A DNA stretch of 64,000 bases from Polytrichum commune. Its lineage: Eukaryota > Streptophyta > Polytrichopsida > Polytrichales > Polytrichaceae. A model generated the notes under the pieces. The model was given only the letters and a program-made list of their open reading frames with translations. It did not search any database and had not been told where the DNA came from. Positions 34,301-45,474 of the stretch are shown here, piece after piece; the stretch's first letter is position 1, and each line of letters opens with the position of its first letter. A program made the position numbers and the translations under genes. Where the stretch lies: positions 36,052,440-36,116,439 of the forward strand of contig OX485807.1 in NCBI GenBank assembly GCA_950295325.1. Reading direction: 5' to 3'.

Positions 34301-37300
34301 GGATTTCAAAACTGCCACCTTGACTGCATCGTTATGCCGTACAGGTTGTTGCCCAAATCTACGGCTGACCACAAAGTCGCGTGCGTCAGACATTGGTGAG
34401 TAGAACAATGATTGAAAGTAAGGAAGGAGGACCTTTGTCATGTCTGCGTCTTGCACCCGATTGGATGTGAATGGGTTGGGAAAGATACCACACTCGTATG
34501 GATTGCAAACAGATTTGTAAGGGCAATCGTCTACTAGAATGGTGTTGGAGGGTGCAGCTGTGATCCTTCCAGAATCGAAGGATATAGGCGGCCACCAAAA
34601 CTTGTTGAGTAAACTTTTCAAAAACAAAGGAGCTTCTGGCTTCAAAGGGTTCATGACGACATTGTTCCACATGTCCTTGAACAAGGTGCAATCCTCTTGG
34701 ACAAGTATTAATGCGGGTTTTGGGCCCCCGGCAAATAGATACTCCACCACAAGGTCTACAGTGGATTTTTTCATGGAACATGGAGGACATCCGCAACCAA
34801 AACACCTTGTATCCCAGTCTAGGTAGGACAACCTTGGGCCCTACCAAGGCCGGAGGTTTGTCCGGTGTTTTATCGTAAGTTATCCAAGTGGGCACAGTCA
34901 CCATACCCGGGTTACGTCGGGAACAGTGGCAAAATATGCCGTTTAAATCGAACACCACAATGAACCTTCGACTGGGTGTAGCAGCAGGCGCCTGCCGACA
35001 TGAACCCACTATGAGCTTCTGACATGTGCTACATATAAATTAAACATAGAATGACCTCGCAAACCTAGGCATGATGGACTAGACCATTAAGTAGTTCATT
35101 GTGTAGTCCTCCAAACCACGTGTGGTATGGGCGAACTCGAACGACAGGGAGAAATGGGCCACGATCAATACCTCGTACTGTATTGGATTGAATTCCCATC
35201 GCTTAGAGTACCCTAGGGAAGGATCTTCGGGATACTTAGACATTAGTCTTTTAGCACACGTGATTCCCATCTCCCTTGTGAAAACTTGGCAAGGTCTATT
35301 GATCTTTGGGTATGTGTCATCGTAAACAAATAGCTTATCATAGACGACGTCTTTTGGTAGAGGCGCATCCAAAGGCGCTATTGAGTGTTGTGGAGCCTGA
35401 ACCCAAAACTACGCGATTTTAAATAAATGGGGAGGTGAAAAGGTTGAAATAGACATATGTCAATCGAAACTAACGTGCCTTTTAACGAATGCATTGGATG
35501 GAATAAACTTACTTTGACATGTGAAGGCACCACTTTTAGAAGCTCGGCACGCCGTCTCTGATTGTTTTGGTTGTTGTGCGTCGTCCGGAAATCTTGGCAA
35601 CCAACGTTGTTGAATACTGGATGGGGATCCTTCTCGCCTTGTGGCCAACGTGTCAAATACCTCCTAACTGCTTGTGGAGCATTTATGGTGGCTTCTGGAT
35701 TCGACGAGTCCAATGGGATAACATTGACAGCACTCGTCGATGCCGTCGCATGCGACTGTGGCTTTGTTTGAGGGCACTCCACGGGTGGAGTTGAAGCCTC
35801 TTCGTTGGCAACATCATCATCCACACCTTGCGGCGATAGCTGGACAACCTCCAAAGGTGAGGGCTCAAGTGGAGGCTGCGCAAAATGTGGCACTTGGATA
35901 ACTTCTTGAATGATGTCACTAATTGTAGAATTTGCCACTTGTTTGATGCCAGTCGGCGAGAGTGCCATACGCGGCGATGGAACCGGAGCTTGCACATGTT
36001 CTGGCGGTGACGGGGCCGTGGGTGGAGCGCGGGTGACCACCGCTGCATCCGAAGTGTGTATGGGAACCACAATAGGCAAGGGGTTGATGTGCTCGTCGTC
36101 GATTGGGGTAAGTGACGTTTGAATAGACAAAATTGCAGTGTGTGATGCATCCACTCATTCTGGGTTGTGCAGGCAAGCCTGTGAATTGCAAGACATCATT
36201 AAGGACAATTGAATGCAAACTAGAAAGTACATGTGCTAGACAAAGGAATCCACTTTATTTATAATAAATGGTCGAACATATTGCATCTCCTCCCCACAAG
36301 GGAGGAGTTCCGGGAAATCAACACCCCTAACTCTATTTATTCTACTCGTCCTAGTCCACTTTTAGCTTCAAGATGCCGCGCCATCACCGACCTGGATCAA
36401 ACATCCAGGTGGAGATTCAGTCACTTGAACAAAAAAACTTGCATACTGAAATGTTCACGGGGATCGAATACTTACATTGACCTCGGCCTTGTCGGAGGCG
36501 TCCATGGTTGTCGGTGCTGCATCCACGCAGGAGACATCCACTGCTTGCACGTCAACTGGGAGCGATGCGCCCACCTGATCGTTCACCCTTTCGGGCTCGG
36601 CTGCACCGACTGCAACATCCACTGTGGGTGTTGGTGTCGGCACTTGCTGAGGGGGGGTATTTTTTGCTAGGCCCAACGCTTCTTGGAGCAAGCCCGACAG
36701 CATGTTGGGCAATGTGCTTCTCAAGATCCCCACAATCTTGTCTTCCAATACAGACTCCGCTATCACAGGCTCTGGAACCCGAGAAATATGTCTTTTCGTA
36801 TGCCAGTCCTTGTGCTTGCCTCGCTTGGAGGCCTTGGATTTTGGGGCACTGGGCGGTGGCAGTTCTTCTTTGCTCTCAGATACAAGTGACGCCGTGGAAG
36901 GCCGGGAGGTGGTTGCCACTTCGGGTGTGAGCTCAGCCGCATCACCTTCGGCCTCCTCTTCAACACGAGCCTGCTCATCTTCTCCTTGAGCCACCTCTCG
37001 TTCTTCTTGTGCTCCCTCGCAAGCCCCTTGTGCGTCGTCAAGGCCCCCTTCGAGCTCCCCCTCGAGCGTTCCCTCAAACTCCTCCTCATGGTCCGAGTCC
37101 TCGGCATCTTGCTCTTCATTGGCATCTCCCTCGTGATCCTCGTCGCGATACTGGTCTTCGGCCGGTTCACCTTCCGCTAGAGAGGTGACATGCTCGTCCT
37201 CTTCAAATTCCAGGACCCTGCCGCGCATAGGTGAAGCGGCAGACTGTGGTTGTGGCGATTGTGTGTGAATGGATTCGCATTCATCCGATTGTGTATCCAT

Positions 37301-37639
37301 ATGGGCGTTTTCTCCTCTACTGGAGGCCTCCTCTGTATCCTGTTCACTAGGCGCCTCTTTGTCGTCGTCGTCATATTCGGGCTCCTCATACTCGCCCTCG
37401 GATTTGTCTCTATCAACGTCCATGGCGTCGATGTCCAAACCGGGTGACGGATCTCGCGAGACATCCTCCAGCAACAGTGCAGGGGATGCTTCTTGCTGAG
37501 GTTGAGGATGGTCATCTCTATCACCTGCAGTTTCATGGTCTTCTTGGTCATCTTGAAAGTCCACAGCCCGAAGTCGCCGAACGTGATCTATCTTCTCGGG
37601 AAGCGTGTGCATGAAGCTAGAGTCCATGCACGAGAACAC
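31374..37639 (-). CDS. Multi-exon gene with FCP1/NIF-like HAD domain and internal protein repeats
   Basis: Segments join in phase 0: 37639-36476 (ATG; very acidic, long Glu/Asp runs; donor AAT|GTAAGT); about 36150-35514 (Pro/Ser-rich; donor AAA|GTAAGT); 35396-about 35082; 35018-34226; 34180-34001; 33607-about 33240; 32276-31374 (stop). The fourth has RRFIVVFDLNGIFC (motif I, DLNG as in plant NIF-like proteins), LVVEYLFAG and TILVDDCPYKS (the DD motif), so a HAD phosphatase fold of the FCP1/NIF type is likely. Its frame changes near 34765-34770 at a run of six A. The sixth has two copies of a block with HQI.LIESRGPNSRGV. The seventh has two copies of a domain of about 105 residues. A TAG at 35079 follows the third segment without a strong donor. 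The function and the coupling of these parts are unknown. The gene may belong to a large DNA element or to a plant-specific family; the frameshift suggests decay. Confidence 0.5.
31412..32150 (-). repeat. Duplicated protein domain of about 105 residues
   Basis: The last exon encodes two related modules, at about 32150-31838 and 31735-31412. Shared steps: DDEFNNLASDI / DYEFYYLASQI; ERFMQLQSFMTTALDRYKG / REFMGLQRTMTTALQRYTG; RLVVYSADIGL / MLVLAAEHIGF; and IEPHLDDLL / IKPHLPNIF. Both are all-helical in appearance. The copies are diverged, so the duplication is old. Confidence 0.8.
33240..33607 (-). repeat. Two copies of a LIESRGPNSRGV module
   Basis: The exon starting at 33607 (acceptor GTGCAG) reads GVDLNMEP, then TRDHQISLIESRGPNSRGVH with LRAGLA. 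It then repeats as ADFNMKP, TREHQIELIESRGPNSRGVN and LHAGLA. The dodecapeptide is identical in both copies, so the module is constrained or recently duplicated. Confidence 0.75.
33655..33785. repeat. CATACA/ATACAC microsatellite
   Basis: Imperfect run of ATACACTCATAC, ATACACCC and ATACACAT units, inside the intron just upstream (in the direction of transcription) of the LIESRGPNSRGV exon. The VYVCMSVY-like frame it gives is an artefact. Confidence 0.85.
34226..35018 (-). other. FCP1/NIF-like HAD phosphatase exon with a frameshift
   Basis: The acceptor CATGTCAG|AAG opens at 35018. RRFIVVFDLNGIFC gives motif I, then VVLPRLGYKVF and MSSMFHEK follow. The next conserved block (KKSTVDLVVEYLFAG) is in another frame; the shift falls in the run of six A at about 34765-34770. 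PALILVQEDC, then KFWWPPISF, TILVDDCPYKS and NPYECGIFPNPF follow; the paired Asp is HAD motif III/IV. Motif I is D-L-N-G rather than D-x-D-x-T, which is also seen in plant NIF-like proteins. FCP1-type enzymes dephosphorylate proteins such as the RNA polymerase II tail; activity here is not implied. Confidence 0.6.
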
Positions 37640-37840
37640 ATGCTATTCGTTCATCTGCATACATGAACAATATCAGAATAGATAAACAAGCCTGCGAATA
37701 AAAGCAAGGTTGCGGATGTTGTATGGACTCACCAATGTGGCAGCAATAGGCTTCAACCCGCCGAATAAATTTATCACAGTTTTCCCTCTCCTCAAGTGTG
37801 TGTGTGAGGGTGGGGAGGGGCTCTTAAAATGAGAGCGCAG

Positions 37841-37876
37841 GGGAAAACTTCCTCTCGAGCGAGAGGAAGTTTTCCC
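37841..37876. repeat. Perfect hairpin, 17-bp arms
   Basis: The arm GGGAAAACTTCCTCTCG (37841-37857) is exactly inverted at 37860-37876, with a 2-nt centre (AG). It lies about 200 bp upstream of the ATG at 37639 of the minus-strand gene, so in its leader or promoter. Confidence 0.9.
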
Positions 37877-37932
37877 TCTCCTCAAGTGTGTGCGTGAGGG
37901 TGGAGAGGGCTCTTAAAATGCGAACCACCAGG

Positions 37933-37966
37933 GGAAAACTTCCTCTCGCCCGAGAGGAAGTTTTCC
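37933..37966. repeat. Second perfect hairpin, 16-bp arms
   Basis: The arm GGAAAACTTCCTCTCG (37933-37948) is exactly inverted at 37951-37966, with centre CC. It is part of a tandem repeat of about 91 bp with the previous hairpin. The linker CTCTCCTCAAGTGTGTG and GGGCTCTTAAAATG occur in both units. A half unit precedes at about 37783-37800. Confidence 0.9.
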
Positions 37967-37969
37967 TTC

Positions 37970-38900
37970 CCATCTTGGTGCTTGTGAGGGAGGGTTTGTG
38001 TGAGGGAAAAGTTCTCCACACTATTTTGTGACACTATTTTGAGTTTTGTAACATTGAGTTGAATCAAGCATTAAATACCGACTGTGAATTCATGCAATTG
38101 ATATCAATGCATATGCCAAAACATAACTATTGTGTCAATGTCACTATCAGACTGCAATGTCTCAATTTCTACTTTGAAACTGTAATACACCCATCATGGC
38201 GCCCACACAGCCTCTTCAGTACCAGTCTGGTTCTCCCTTGCTACCAATGTATCCAGAATCTCATGGCAATGTGACGATGAATCTATGATGGAAATTGATG
38301 ACTCCCAATTGAGTTTCTTGCAATAAGATGTGATGTTTCAATGAGACTGCATGATTATCACACAAACAATTAACGCAGAAGAAATACAAACTTTGGAACT
38401 AGTTCGGCAACAACAAATACAATATAATCACTGGAGATTGAAAAGAAGAACATTTGCTTAGTTTAGTTTTTAGGGTTTAGGGTTTACATTGATGAATGCC
38501 ACTACAGCTACAATTGCTACATTGATATTCAGCAAGATCCACCATTATTTGAGGAAGTTGAGGAACAAAACATTGAAGATACTATGTTTACTTATTCCGA
38601 TATGAGGGAGTAAGATGCATTCAAAGGTAACTAAATAACCACCTTATATCCCAGTTCTCACTGTATCTGCAGAAAGTGCACTCTCACTATTGCAAGCAGA
38701 CTATGCAATCAGCATCGCCTCCCAAAGTTTACAGAAACCACCTACCACCCAAGAAAATCTTTTACTAAGGATAGAGGATTAGTGTGAAAATAGTCTTTGG
38801 CACAAAAGAACAGTTGTGGTCAACACATCTCATTGCAGCTTACTTGAGTTCAGCTGATTTAAAAGATCAAATTAGCACTCACACATCTTTCAATCCTAGA
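37970..38900. other. No gene seen
   Basis: No convincing frame. TTTAGGG occurs twice in tandem at about 38470-38486, a telomere-like dimer also common as a telo-box. Confidence 0.4.
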
Positions 38901-39045
38901 CATTCAACCCTGACATTTCAGCAACCAAGCACATTCAACCCAACACAATCAACCCAACACATTCAACCCAACACATTCAAGCCAGAAATTTCAGCAACCC
39001 AAAACATTCAACCCAACACATTCAACCCTAAAATTTTTGCACCCC
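38895..39045 (+). repeat. CATTCAACCCAACA minisatellite
   Basis: About eight imperfect copies of a 14-16 bp unit, CATTCAACCCAACA and variants, ending shortly before the CACTA-type repeats begin. Confidence 0.8.
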
Positions 39046-39084
39046 ACACTAGAGGAAAACAGTGTCCAATGAGACATTGAGAAA

Positions 39085-40090
39085 CGTGGTTTTTAACGCG
39101 GTTTAACGCAGTTTAACGCGGACACTTTTTTTGACGCACAAAATCCAAAAATGTCACGGACGTCTTTTTGTTTTAATGTGCCCTGTTAAAACATGTTAAA
39201 TGAGTTAACAGGTTTTTACGTGCTGCGTTAAAACACGTTATTCAAGTAACCTTAACTTACTTGGCACGTGACGGACTTGCCGCGTAACTTACTTGCCACG
39301 TGAGCATTTCCCGCTTTTGTGCATTCCACGTTGGATCTGACATGGACATTTCCCAATTTTTTTAATTCCACGTCAGATATGACGTGGACAAGTCTCCGTC
39401 CTTGTGATGGATGCAAAAATTGCTGATGTGGCATGGAAATCTGACGTGGCGTTTAGGTTTTCAATGGCTGGGATTGTGACACATGGCGTGAACCTGGATT
39501 TCGCGTATATTTTCGCATCGACTATGTTATTTTGTGTTTACATAAACGCAATGTGACGTGTTTTGGAAGTGCGTCCCGGACGTCAATTTTGACGTTTTTT
39601 GACGCTGATAAACAGATGTGTCACCTATTTTAACGCGTTTCGGGAAAGTCTTTAGACGTAGGATGACGTTCGCCACGTCAACTATTTGACGCATCCAATT
39701 TGAATTTTGTGTCAAAAGAAACACAATGCAGTGTTCATGTTGACGCTGATAAACAAATGTCTCACATAATTTAACGCGTTTTGGGAAACGTCCTTAGACG
39801 TAGGATGACGTTCGCCACGTCAACAATTTGACGCATCCAATTTGAATTTTGTGTCAAGGGAAACACAATGTAGTGTTCATGTTGAGGCATAGCCAGTGTC
39901 CATTATGACACATACAAACACTCGTAAACATGAACAATGACGTCAACTGATACACGACATAACATATTTTATAACGCCTTTGAAACGTCATGTATAACAC
40001 ATTGTAACACAAAAATGAACGCGTCATAACGTGTATTAACAACGTCAATCACACTTTAACACAACGCACATAAACATCGGTAAACACTAC
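39085..40090. repeat. CACTA-type subterminal repeat field (left)
   Basis: Dense copies of AACGCG, ACGTCA/TGACGT and GTTTAACGC-like motifs on both strands. They include a 141-bp tandem duplication (about 39599-39740 and 39740-39883) with GACGTAGGATGACGTTCGCC and TTTGACGCATCCAATTTGAA in both copies. Subterminal motif clusters of this type are where TnpA-like proteins bind in En/Spm (CACTA) elements. CACTA occurs at 39049, but I could not pair it with a right end. Confidence 0.6.
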
Positions 40091-40452
40091 ATGTCCGTCA
40101 CATGAAGCTCATCAGTGTGCGCTCTACAACATGGAAAATTAGCCAATTGCATTGAATATAATGCTCATACAATGTCCTGTCATTCAATAGCATAATGCAT
40201 AAAGGTTGCCTGTTAATTGTGATAGCGAACACCTTTCTACTAAAATGGCGCGAGACTACTTCTTGGAGATGCAGATGATCTTGGGTTTGGGATGCGCGCA
40301 AACGCTGCGTAGCGTAAGGAGCTGCTCATGCTGGATTCTTCTTAATCTACACAGCCCACATCATCGCGCTAACGGTGAGTTCATAGCAACACATCATCCA
40401 ATCAAATTAGGGTGAATAACGCTTTAGTAAGTGAGCTCTAGATCTTACGTAC

Positions 40453-43400
40453 CTTTTTAACGCACTTAACTGGCCCTGTCGCTCGCTTGGACTGAGCCTT
40501 CTTTTCCTTCAATGGGGACTGAGCATTCTTTTCCTTCAATGGGGATTTCAGCTTCTTTGTCCCCGCTCGTGTTGTTGCCCTCCCCTGCTCTGGAATTCCC
40601 GGAGGTGTTTCATCACCGGCCCCCACTGCCGCTGCTGCCCCTTCGACTTCGGCACGCCTTAAGTTGCTCGCGGGCCACCGAATGAAATGACCCATGGCCT
40701 GCTTCATTGTGAGGACGTCTTGATCCTCTATTGGGCACTGAAGGTCGTGGTCGTCTTTCAGGCTTGTTATCACCTGTACGGAGAACTCGTCCTCTTCAAT
40801 GGTTTTGCAGTGGACCGACTCTCCAGGCATTCCGTGCAGCACTCCTAACCCAACAACTTCGGTGCAGGGGTCGTCATGAGCGGCACTGAGCAACTGCACT
40901 GCCACTCCTTTCGCAAATCCACCCTGTGATACCAACAATGTATCGCAGTTATGTTCTGTAACGTCACTTGAAACGTGTGCTATGTCATTCGAGTTGGAAA
41001 TTCGTGTCATTCGAGACGCAATTTTATGTCATTCGAGACGCAATAATACGTCACCAGAAATGCAGTTTTATGTCATTCGGGACGCGTATTTATGTGACAC
41101 GTGATGCAATGTTATGTCATTCAAGACGCGGTTTCATGTCATTCGAAACACAGACGTTATTTGGAACGCAATCTCACGTTCCTTGAAACGCAAAGTCCTG
41201 TCATCTAAAACACAATGTAACATACTGGAAAATGTGATCTACATAATGAACGCCCTTTAATAGGCATGATCTGAAACCTTCTTCTCGATGGAAAGCGTTG
41301 CGATCGTTTTGACAACCTGTTGCTCATCCGTTGTTTCGGAGGACGCCTTTTCCTCCGAAGGTGCTTTGGGTCCGTCACTGCCGTCATGCGAACCTTGAGG
41401 AGGTGAACCTACGTCATTGGGAGTGGCGGCCTCCTCCGTCTCCACATCTTCTTGCGGGGCGCCCTCCTCCGTCCTGGCGTCTTCCTCGGGCCCCTCCCCC
41501 TCATCCGGCTCTGTCAGAGTGTCCACCGCCTCCTCCGGGGACTCCTCCGTCTCCGTGGCAGCCTTTTTTGCCGGGTCGGGGAGCGTGGCTACATCCTCTG
41601 CGTCGTCCATGTCAGGCTCCAGAGTGACAACGACTTCTTTTGTTGTCCTACTGCTGCCTCGCTTGGGCTGCGCTCTCCCTCCTGAGTCCTTGGTGCCCTT
41701 CTGTTTGGGCGCCGCTGGCTCGACAAATGGTGGAGGTGTAGCCCTAGCCATGGTGGCGTGTAACTCCGTCAGCAAGTCCTCCACCTTCTTCAACTTCTTC
41801 TCTTGGGCCGCAAACAATGCTTCAATCTTATCCATCCTCGCATCATCATCACCTTCTGGCTTCCGCTTCCTTGTTGTGAGGCGGTCTTCCAAGTCCTTTC
41901 GCCTCATTGCCTTCACCTCGATCGCAACTTCCGCTTCTGTTGGCCTTCGTCCTAATTTTATACTCTGCGCATGAGTCCCACCTTGTCATTTCCTGGCCAA
42001 ACAACCACAACTGTGCTCGTCTATCCTAGTGCGTCACTTGTAACATTACATCGTCCACATATGTTTAAAGTGACACAAGCATGTTACTTTAAATGTGCTG
42101 AAACGCAATTTTACGTCACTTGAATCGCAGAGTTACCTCATGTGAAACGTAGAGTCACGTCACTTGAAACACAAGGTGACGTCATAAGAAACGCAATTTA
42201 ACGTCATAAGAAACGTAGCGGTCACGTCGTGAGGAATGCAGAGAAACGTTTCTTGACACACGCGCGTCACCAGAAACGCAATGTCACGTCATAAGAAACG
42301 CAGATAAACGTCACTTGAAACATGAAATTAACGTCATTAGAAACACAATGTCGCGTCATTAGAAACAGAACTTTACGTCATCGCGGACAGGTATTGTAAG
42401 AATGAACTTACCAGCGTTGATACTGCCACTAAGGATTGGTTCCATGCGTTACCGGACTTCGACGGCCTCCCAAGCGAAATGCTCGACATGAGTTGGGACT
42501 TCTCTTGCACTGCTGGGTCTTCTTGCAATTCCACCAACCTCTCCCAATGGCGCTTGGCTATGTCGGCTGGCCTCGCGGCTCCCTCCTTGATGAGCTTATT
42601 GATTTGGTACTTCAGCCGCGTCACGCACCTCGACATCCTTTTGTTGAACCACCTCTCACTGAGTTCAGTGGTTTCACCATAGAATTCGAACTCCGTCCGC
42701 ACTCGTTCAATCAGCGCCTTCTTTGCCGCCTTCTGTTGTCCGTGCCAGCCGGGCCGCACTGTTGGATCCAACTCCCGTGCAAACTTTTGCAGTTCCCTAA
42801 AAACCACTGGCTCGTGGGATCCGACCGGCACGCCATGGCGATCCAGTTTGTTGCGCAGCGGGTCCTTCGGAGAGAGATCATCTTCCTCCTCGTATCCCTC
42901 CATGTCTTCTTCTTCCTCCATATCTTCATCATCGAATTCATCGTCATCGGCATCCTCAGCCTCCTCGGAAGATGACGACAAGCGTTGCGGTGTGTGGGAG
43001 GCAGATCCCGAGCTGCGAATGGCCGTCTTTCCCTTTGGAACTGGCGCCCAGGAGTTGGATGAGCGCCCTAGTGGTGAGGAGGTGTCCGTGTCTGCAGGGC
43101 CGCGCCATGGCGGATTAAACATGTCTTCGCTCAACTCCTGCGAGGGTCTCCTTGGTGGTGCAGGTATTCTCTTCAACACCCCTGCAGGTTTCGGGCGACT
43201 TGGGTCCGGAGACGCCCTCCCACTGGACTTGGCCGTGGGCGTAGGTTTCGGAGGGCTTCCTCCCGCCTCTCGATCCATCCACCTTGTCTCCACGCGGCGC
43301 TGGTGGTTGCCCATGCTCCCGCGTGGCTTTCTGCCCTTCCGACCGTCCTCCTCCCAGTCCTCCATTTCGTGCAGCAGCGGACGCAGTGCAGCTCGGACCG

Positions 43401-44120
43401 CCGTCACCGACAAACAGTTCCTTCTAAGCGGCAACTTAGAAGCTCACGGCCTCCACCCAGCGAAAAGCTCCTTGCTCTCCTTGCATTTCTGTCAGAGTGA
43501 AAAGAAAAGTACGAACCGAAAGCCGTCCACCTAACTGTCAGCGATAACAGTGTAGAACAACATCAGGGCCACGAATCCCTAAAATTCATGCAGCCAGCCA
43601 TTATGTTTAAATTTGAAATTATGAAGCAACCGGCGATTAGGTATTTGTAGTTGGTGAAGATAAAATGACGAAAAAGTTGGTTGCTTCAGGGTTTTTTACT
43701 TGAACCTCTCACTCCGCTGTACTTGCTCTCCTTGCGGCCCAACATTCGCTCATCAAAGGCAATAGGTTTTAGGGCAGGGGGACTTATGAAAGCTTTGCCG
43801 CCTTGACTAGGCGCCGCTTCCTCCGTTCCCTCCGAGTACGAGCAAGCTAGACGCTGGCGCGAGCTTCGCCTCGGCTGGAAGTCCAACTCCACATCATCCG
43901 ATCGCTGCCTTCTCGCACTTGTCTTCACCGTTGGAGCAGCGGAGGATTTGATAGAAGAAACCGCGCGCGAAGGAAACAGGCCGCTCACGAAGTTTCCTTC
44001 AAATTCTGCTTCCTTCAATCGCAACGCCACCTCCCTCCTGTTTGCCGCGACCCTTGCATCACGCAGCAACTCGTAGGGAGGAGTGACAGCATCCGCCTCC
44101 ATATCTGCGTTGATCCACAT
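40453..44120 (-). CDS. CACTA/En-Spm second gene (TnpA-like), spliced
   Basis: First frame: ATG 44120 to about 43700 (basic, Ser/Arg-rich, ends near a possible GTAAAA donor). Well-supported exons: about 43434-42412 (donor CTG|GTAAGT), 41964-41278 (acceptor GCGCAG) and 40923-40453 (acceptor CACAG, donor AAG|GTACGT); all three join in phase 0. The 42412 exon has a long acidic run (DDDEFDDEDMEEEEDMEGYE). It then has the TnpA-like block RWFNKRMSRCVTRLKYQIN, KRHWERLVELQED and QEKSQLMSSISLGRPSKSG, equivalent to the region before the GSR motif in plant En/Spm-like proteins. The 41964 exon is a coiled coil plus acidic tail. The 40923 exon (GLGVLHGMPGE ... MKQAMGHFIRWPASNL) resembles the DUF8039 domain of En/Spm-linked plant proteins. 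The last donor implies a further exon to the left. In En/Spm, TnpA binds subterminal motifs and holds the ends together. No internal stop was seen in these exons. Confidence 0.65.
40965..41235. repeat. Motif field inside a TnpA intron
   Basis: The intron 41277-40924 is filled with variants of GTCATTCGAGACGCAAT and ACGCAAT.TTATGTCA. About ten copies stand at roughly 22-28 bp spacing. These are the same ACGTCA/ACGCAAT motifs as in the element ends. Confidence 0.75.
42085..42385. repeat. Motif field inside a second TnpA intron
   Basis: The intron 42411-41965 holds about a dozen copies of a 20-25 bp unit of the type ACGTCA.AAGAAACGCAAT, with ACGTCA and AAACGCA alternating. Copies match those at 40965-41235 and 45480-45640. 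Confidence 0.75.
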
Positions 44121-45410
44121 GATGAAAGGGCAATAAGTGATCTCGAGTTGGGGACCCTATAAGCATGCGCCAGTTAAATCACCCGGCGGTGATAAGGTAC
44201 CTGTCCCCTACTCCTTCTCCTTCTCCGTCTTTTTTCCCTTTATTTCTGCTCATTGGGGTTTGGACAAGGGTTATGGGACCGTGTATGTGGCTAGAATTTC
44301 TCCCTTTGCTTTAAGAGACTTTGGAGGCTCCGTTGCTCCTTGCTTCATATTGAGAACTCAGCAGATAATTCTTTGAACTTTATTTCCAACCCAAGTGGTT
44401 TCGTTACTTTTCAAAAACATTGTAGTTGATAAGAGTAGTCTGGTTTTGACAACACATGCTTCAAAGGGTATTGAATCAGGGCTTGGGGAGTAAGAAATGA
44501 CCGGTTGAAGTTGGAGACTTTAGGAGAATTACCGATTAACTTAGAGGAATCTATACAAGATTATACCTCAAATGAATGAAAGCAAAACCAGGAGATGTCA
44601 ACATGTAACCAGCAGGATTTAGAATCACTAGGATCTTGATTCTTGAGCGGCTCTATATGCCCAAATAACTTTCTAGGCATTGTATTGGATGTGTTCTTAG
44701 ATCCTTGTAAGACTATGCAGTTCCACTGTTAGGCTACCTGGTGACGAGGCAAAATCTTACAACTAGAATGAATTTGATCACAACATAACATTCTTCAGCC
44801 CATGTCTAATGTTTGGTAAGGCCTGACCCATAGATTAACATTTTAGGATCAAGCTACACGAAATCCGCATCTTACAGGGACTTTCAGTTTGAATTTAACG
44901 TTACATGGGGGGGCTTTGTTACAAGAATCTGAGACGCGGCTACGAGTAGCCTTGTCATTGCTTGTACTAGATTCCTGAAAGTCTCCTCAACCGATCAGAT
45001 TCAACTAGAGATTAACATCAAGTTAAGTTGAGGTTCGGCTCAATATCAACTTTGCATTCGCTGGGAGCTTGTCTAGGTGACATCTTCGTGACAAATGAGG
45101 TAGGTGTGGACACTTCCAACTTCACAGACAAATGTTGACCATTGTATATATTGAATCATCAGGAATCGTGATCACATTCAGATAGCATTTGTGCGTAGAT
45201 TGATTTGCATTTCAAGTCTCTGATTCGGAGTTGAATTGCGAATATTGGTGTTTATATTTTGAGCATGCTCATGGGCTATAATGCTATGCTTTCAGGAAAA
45301 CCTCTACTGGGGTTCAAGTGCATGTATGCTTCACTTTTCATTTTTCAATGAGTCACGCTACCTTTCCCCATTCTTCTTCACTGATTTTCTGGTCAAAAGA
45401 AGGAACATTC
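44121..45410. other. Intergenic region between divergent CACTA genes
   Basis: About 1.3 kb between the TnpA-like gene (-) and TNP2 (+). No coding frame was found. It may hold promoters, but I see no certain TATA box. Confidence 0.4.
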
Positions 45411-45413
45411 TAA

Positions 45414-45472
45414 TACAATCCACCCTCTATAAATTAATGTTACACCTATAAGTGTTAACCCTCTCTAAATGT
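45414..45472 (+). repeat. Isolated end of an Emigrant-like MITE
   Basis: TACAATCCACCCTCTATAAA, followed by TGTTACACCTATAAGTGTTA and ACCCTCTCTAAATGT, is nearly identical to the left end of the MITE at 14559. It stops abruptly at 45472, where CACTA-type motifs begin. Confidence 0.75.
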
Positions 45473-45474
45473 AC

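Noticed and set aside
38465-38490. Interstitial telomere repeat
   Set aside because: Only two TTTAGGG units; this is common by chance and as a telo-box.
41331-41974. Plus-strand ORFs opposite the third TnpA exon
   Set aside because: Shadow frames of the Glu-rich coiled-coil exon; no conserved motif.
42848-43534. 228-aa plus-strand ORF rich in Ser
   Set aside because: It is a mirror of the acidic run of the TnpA-like exon on the other strand.
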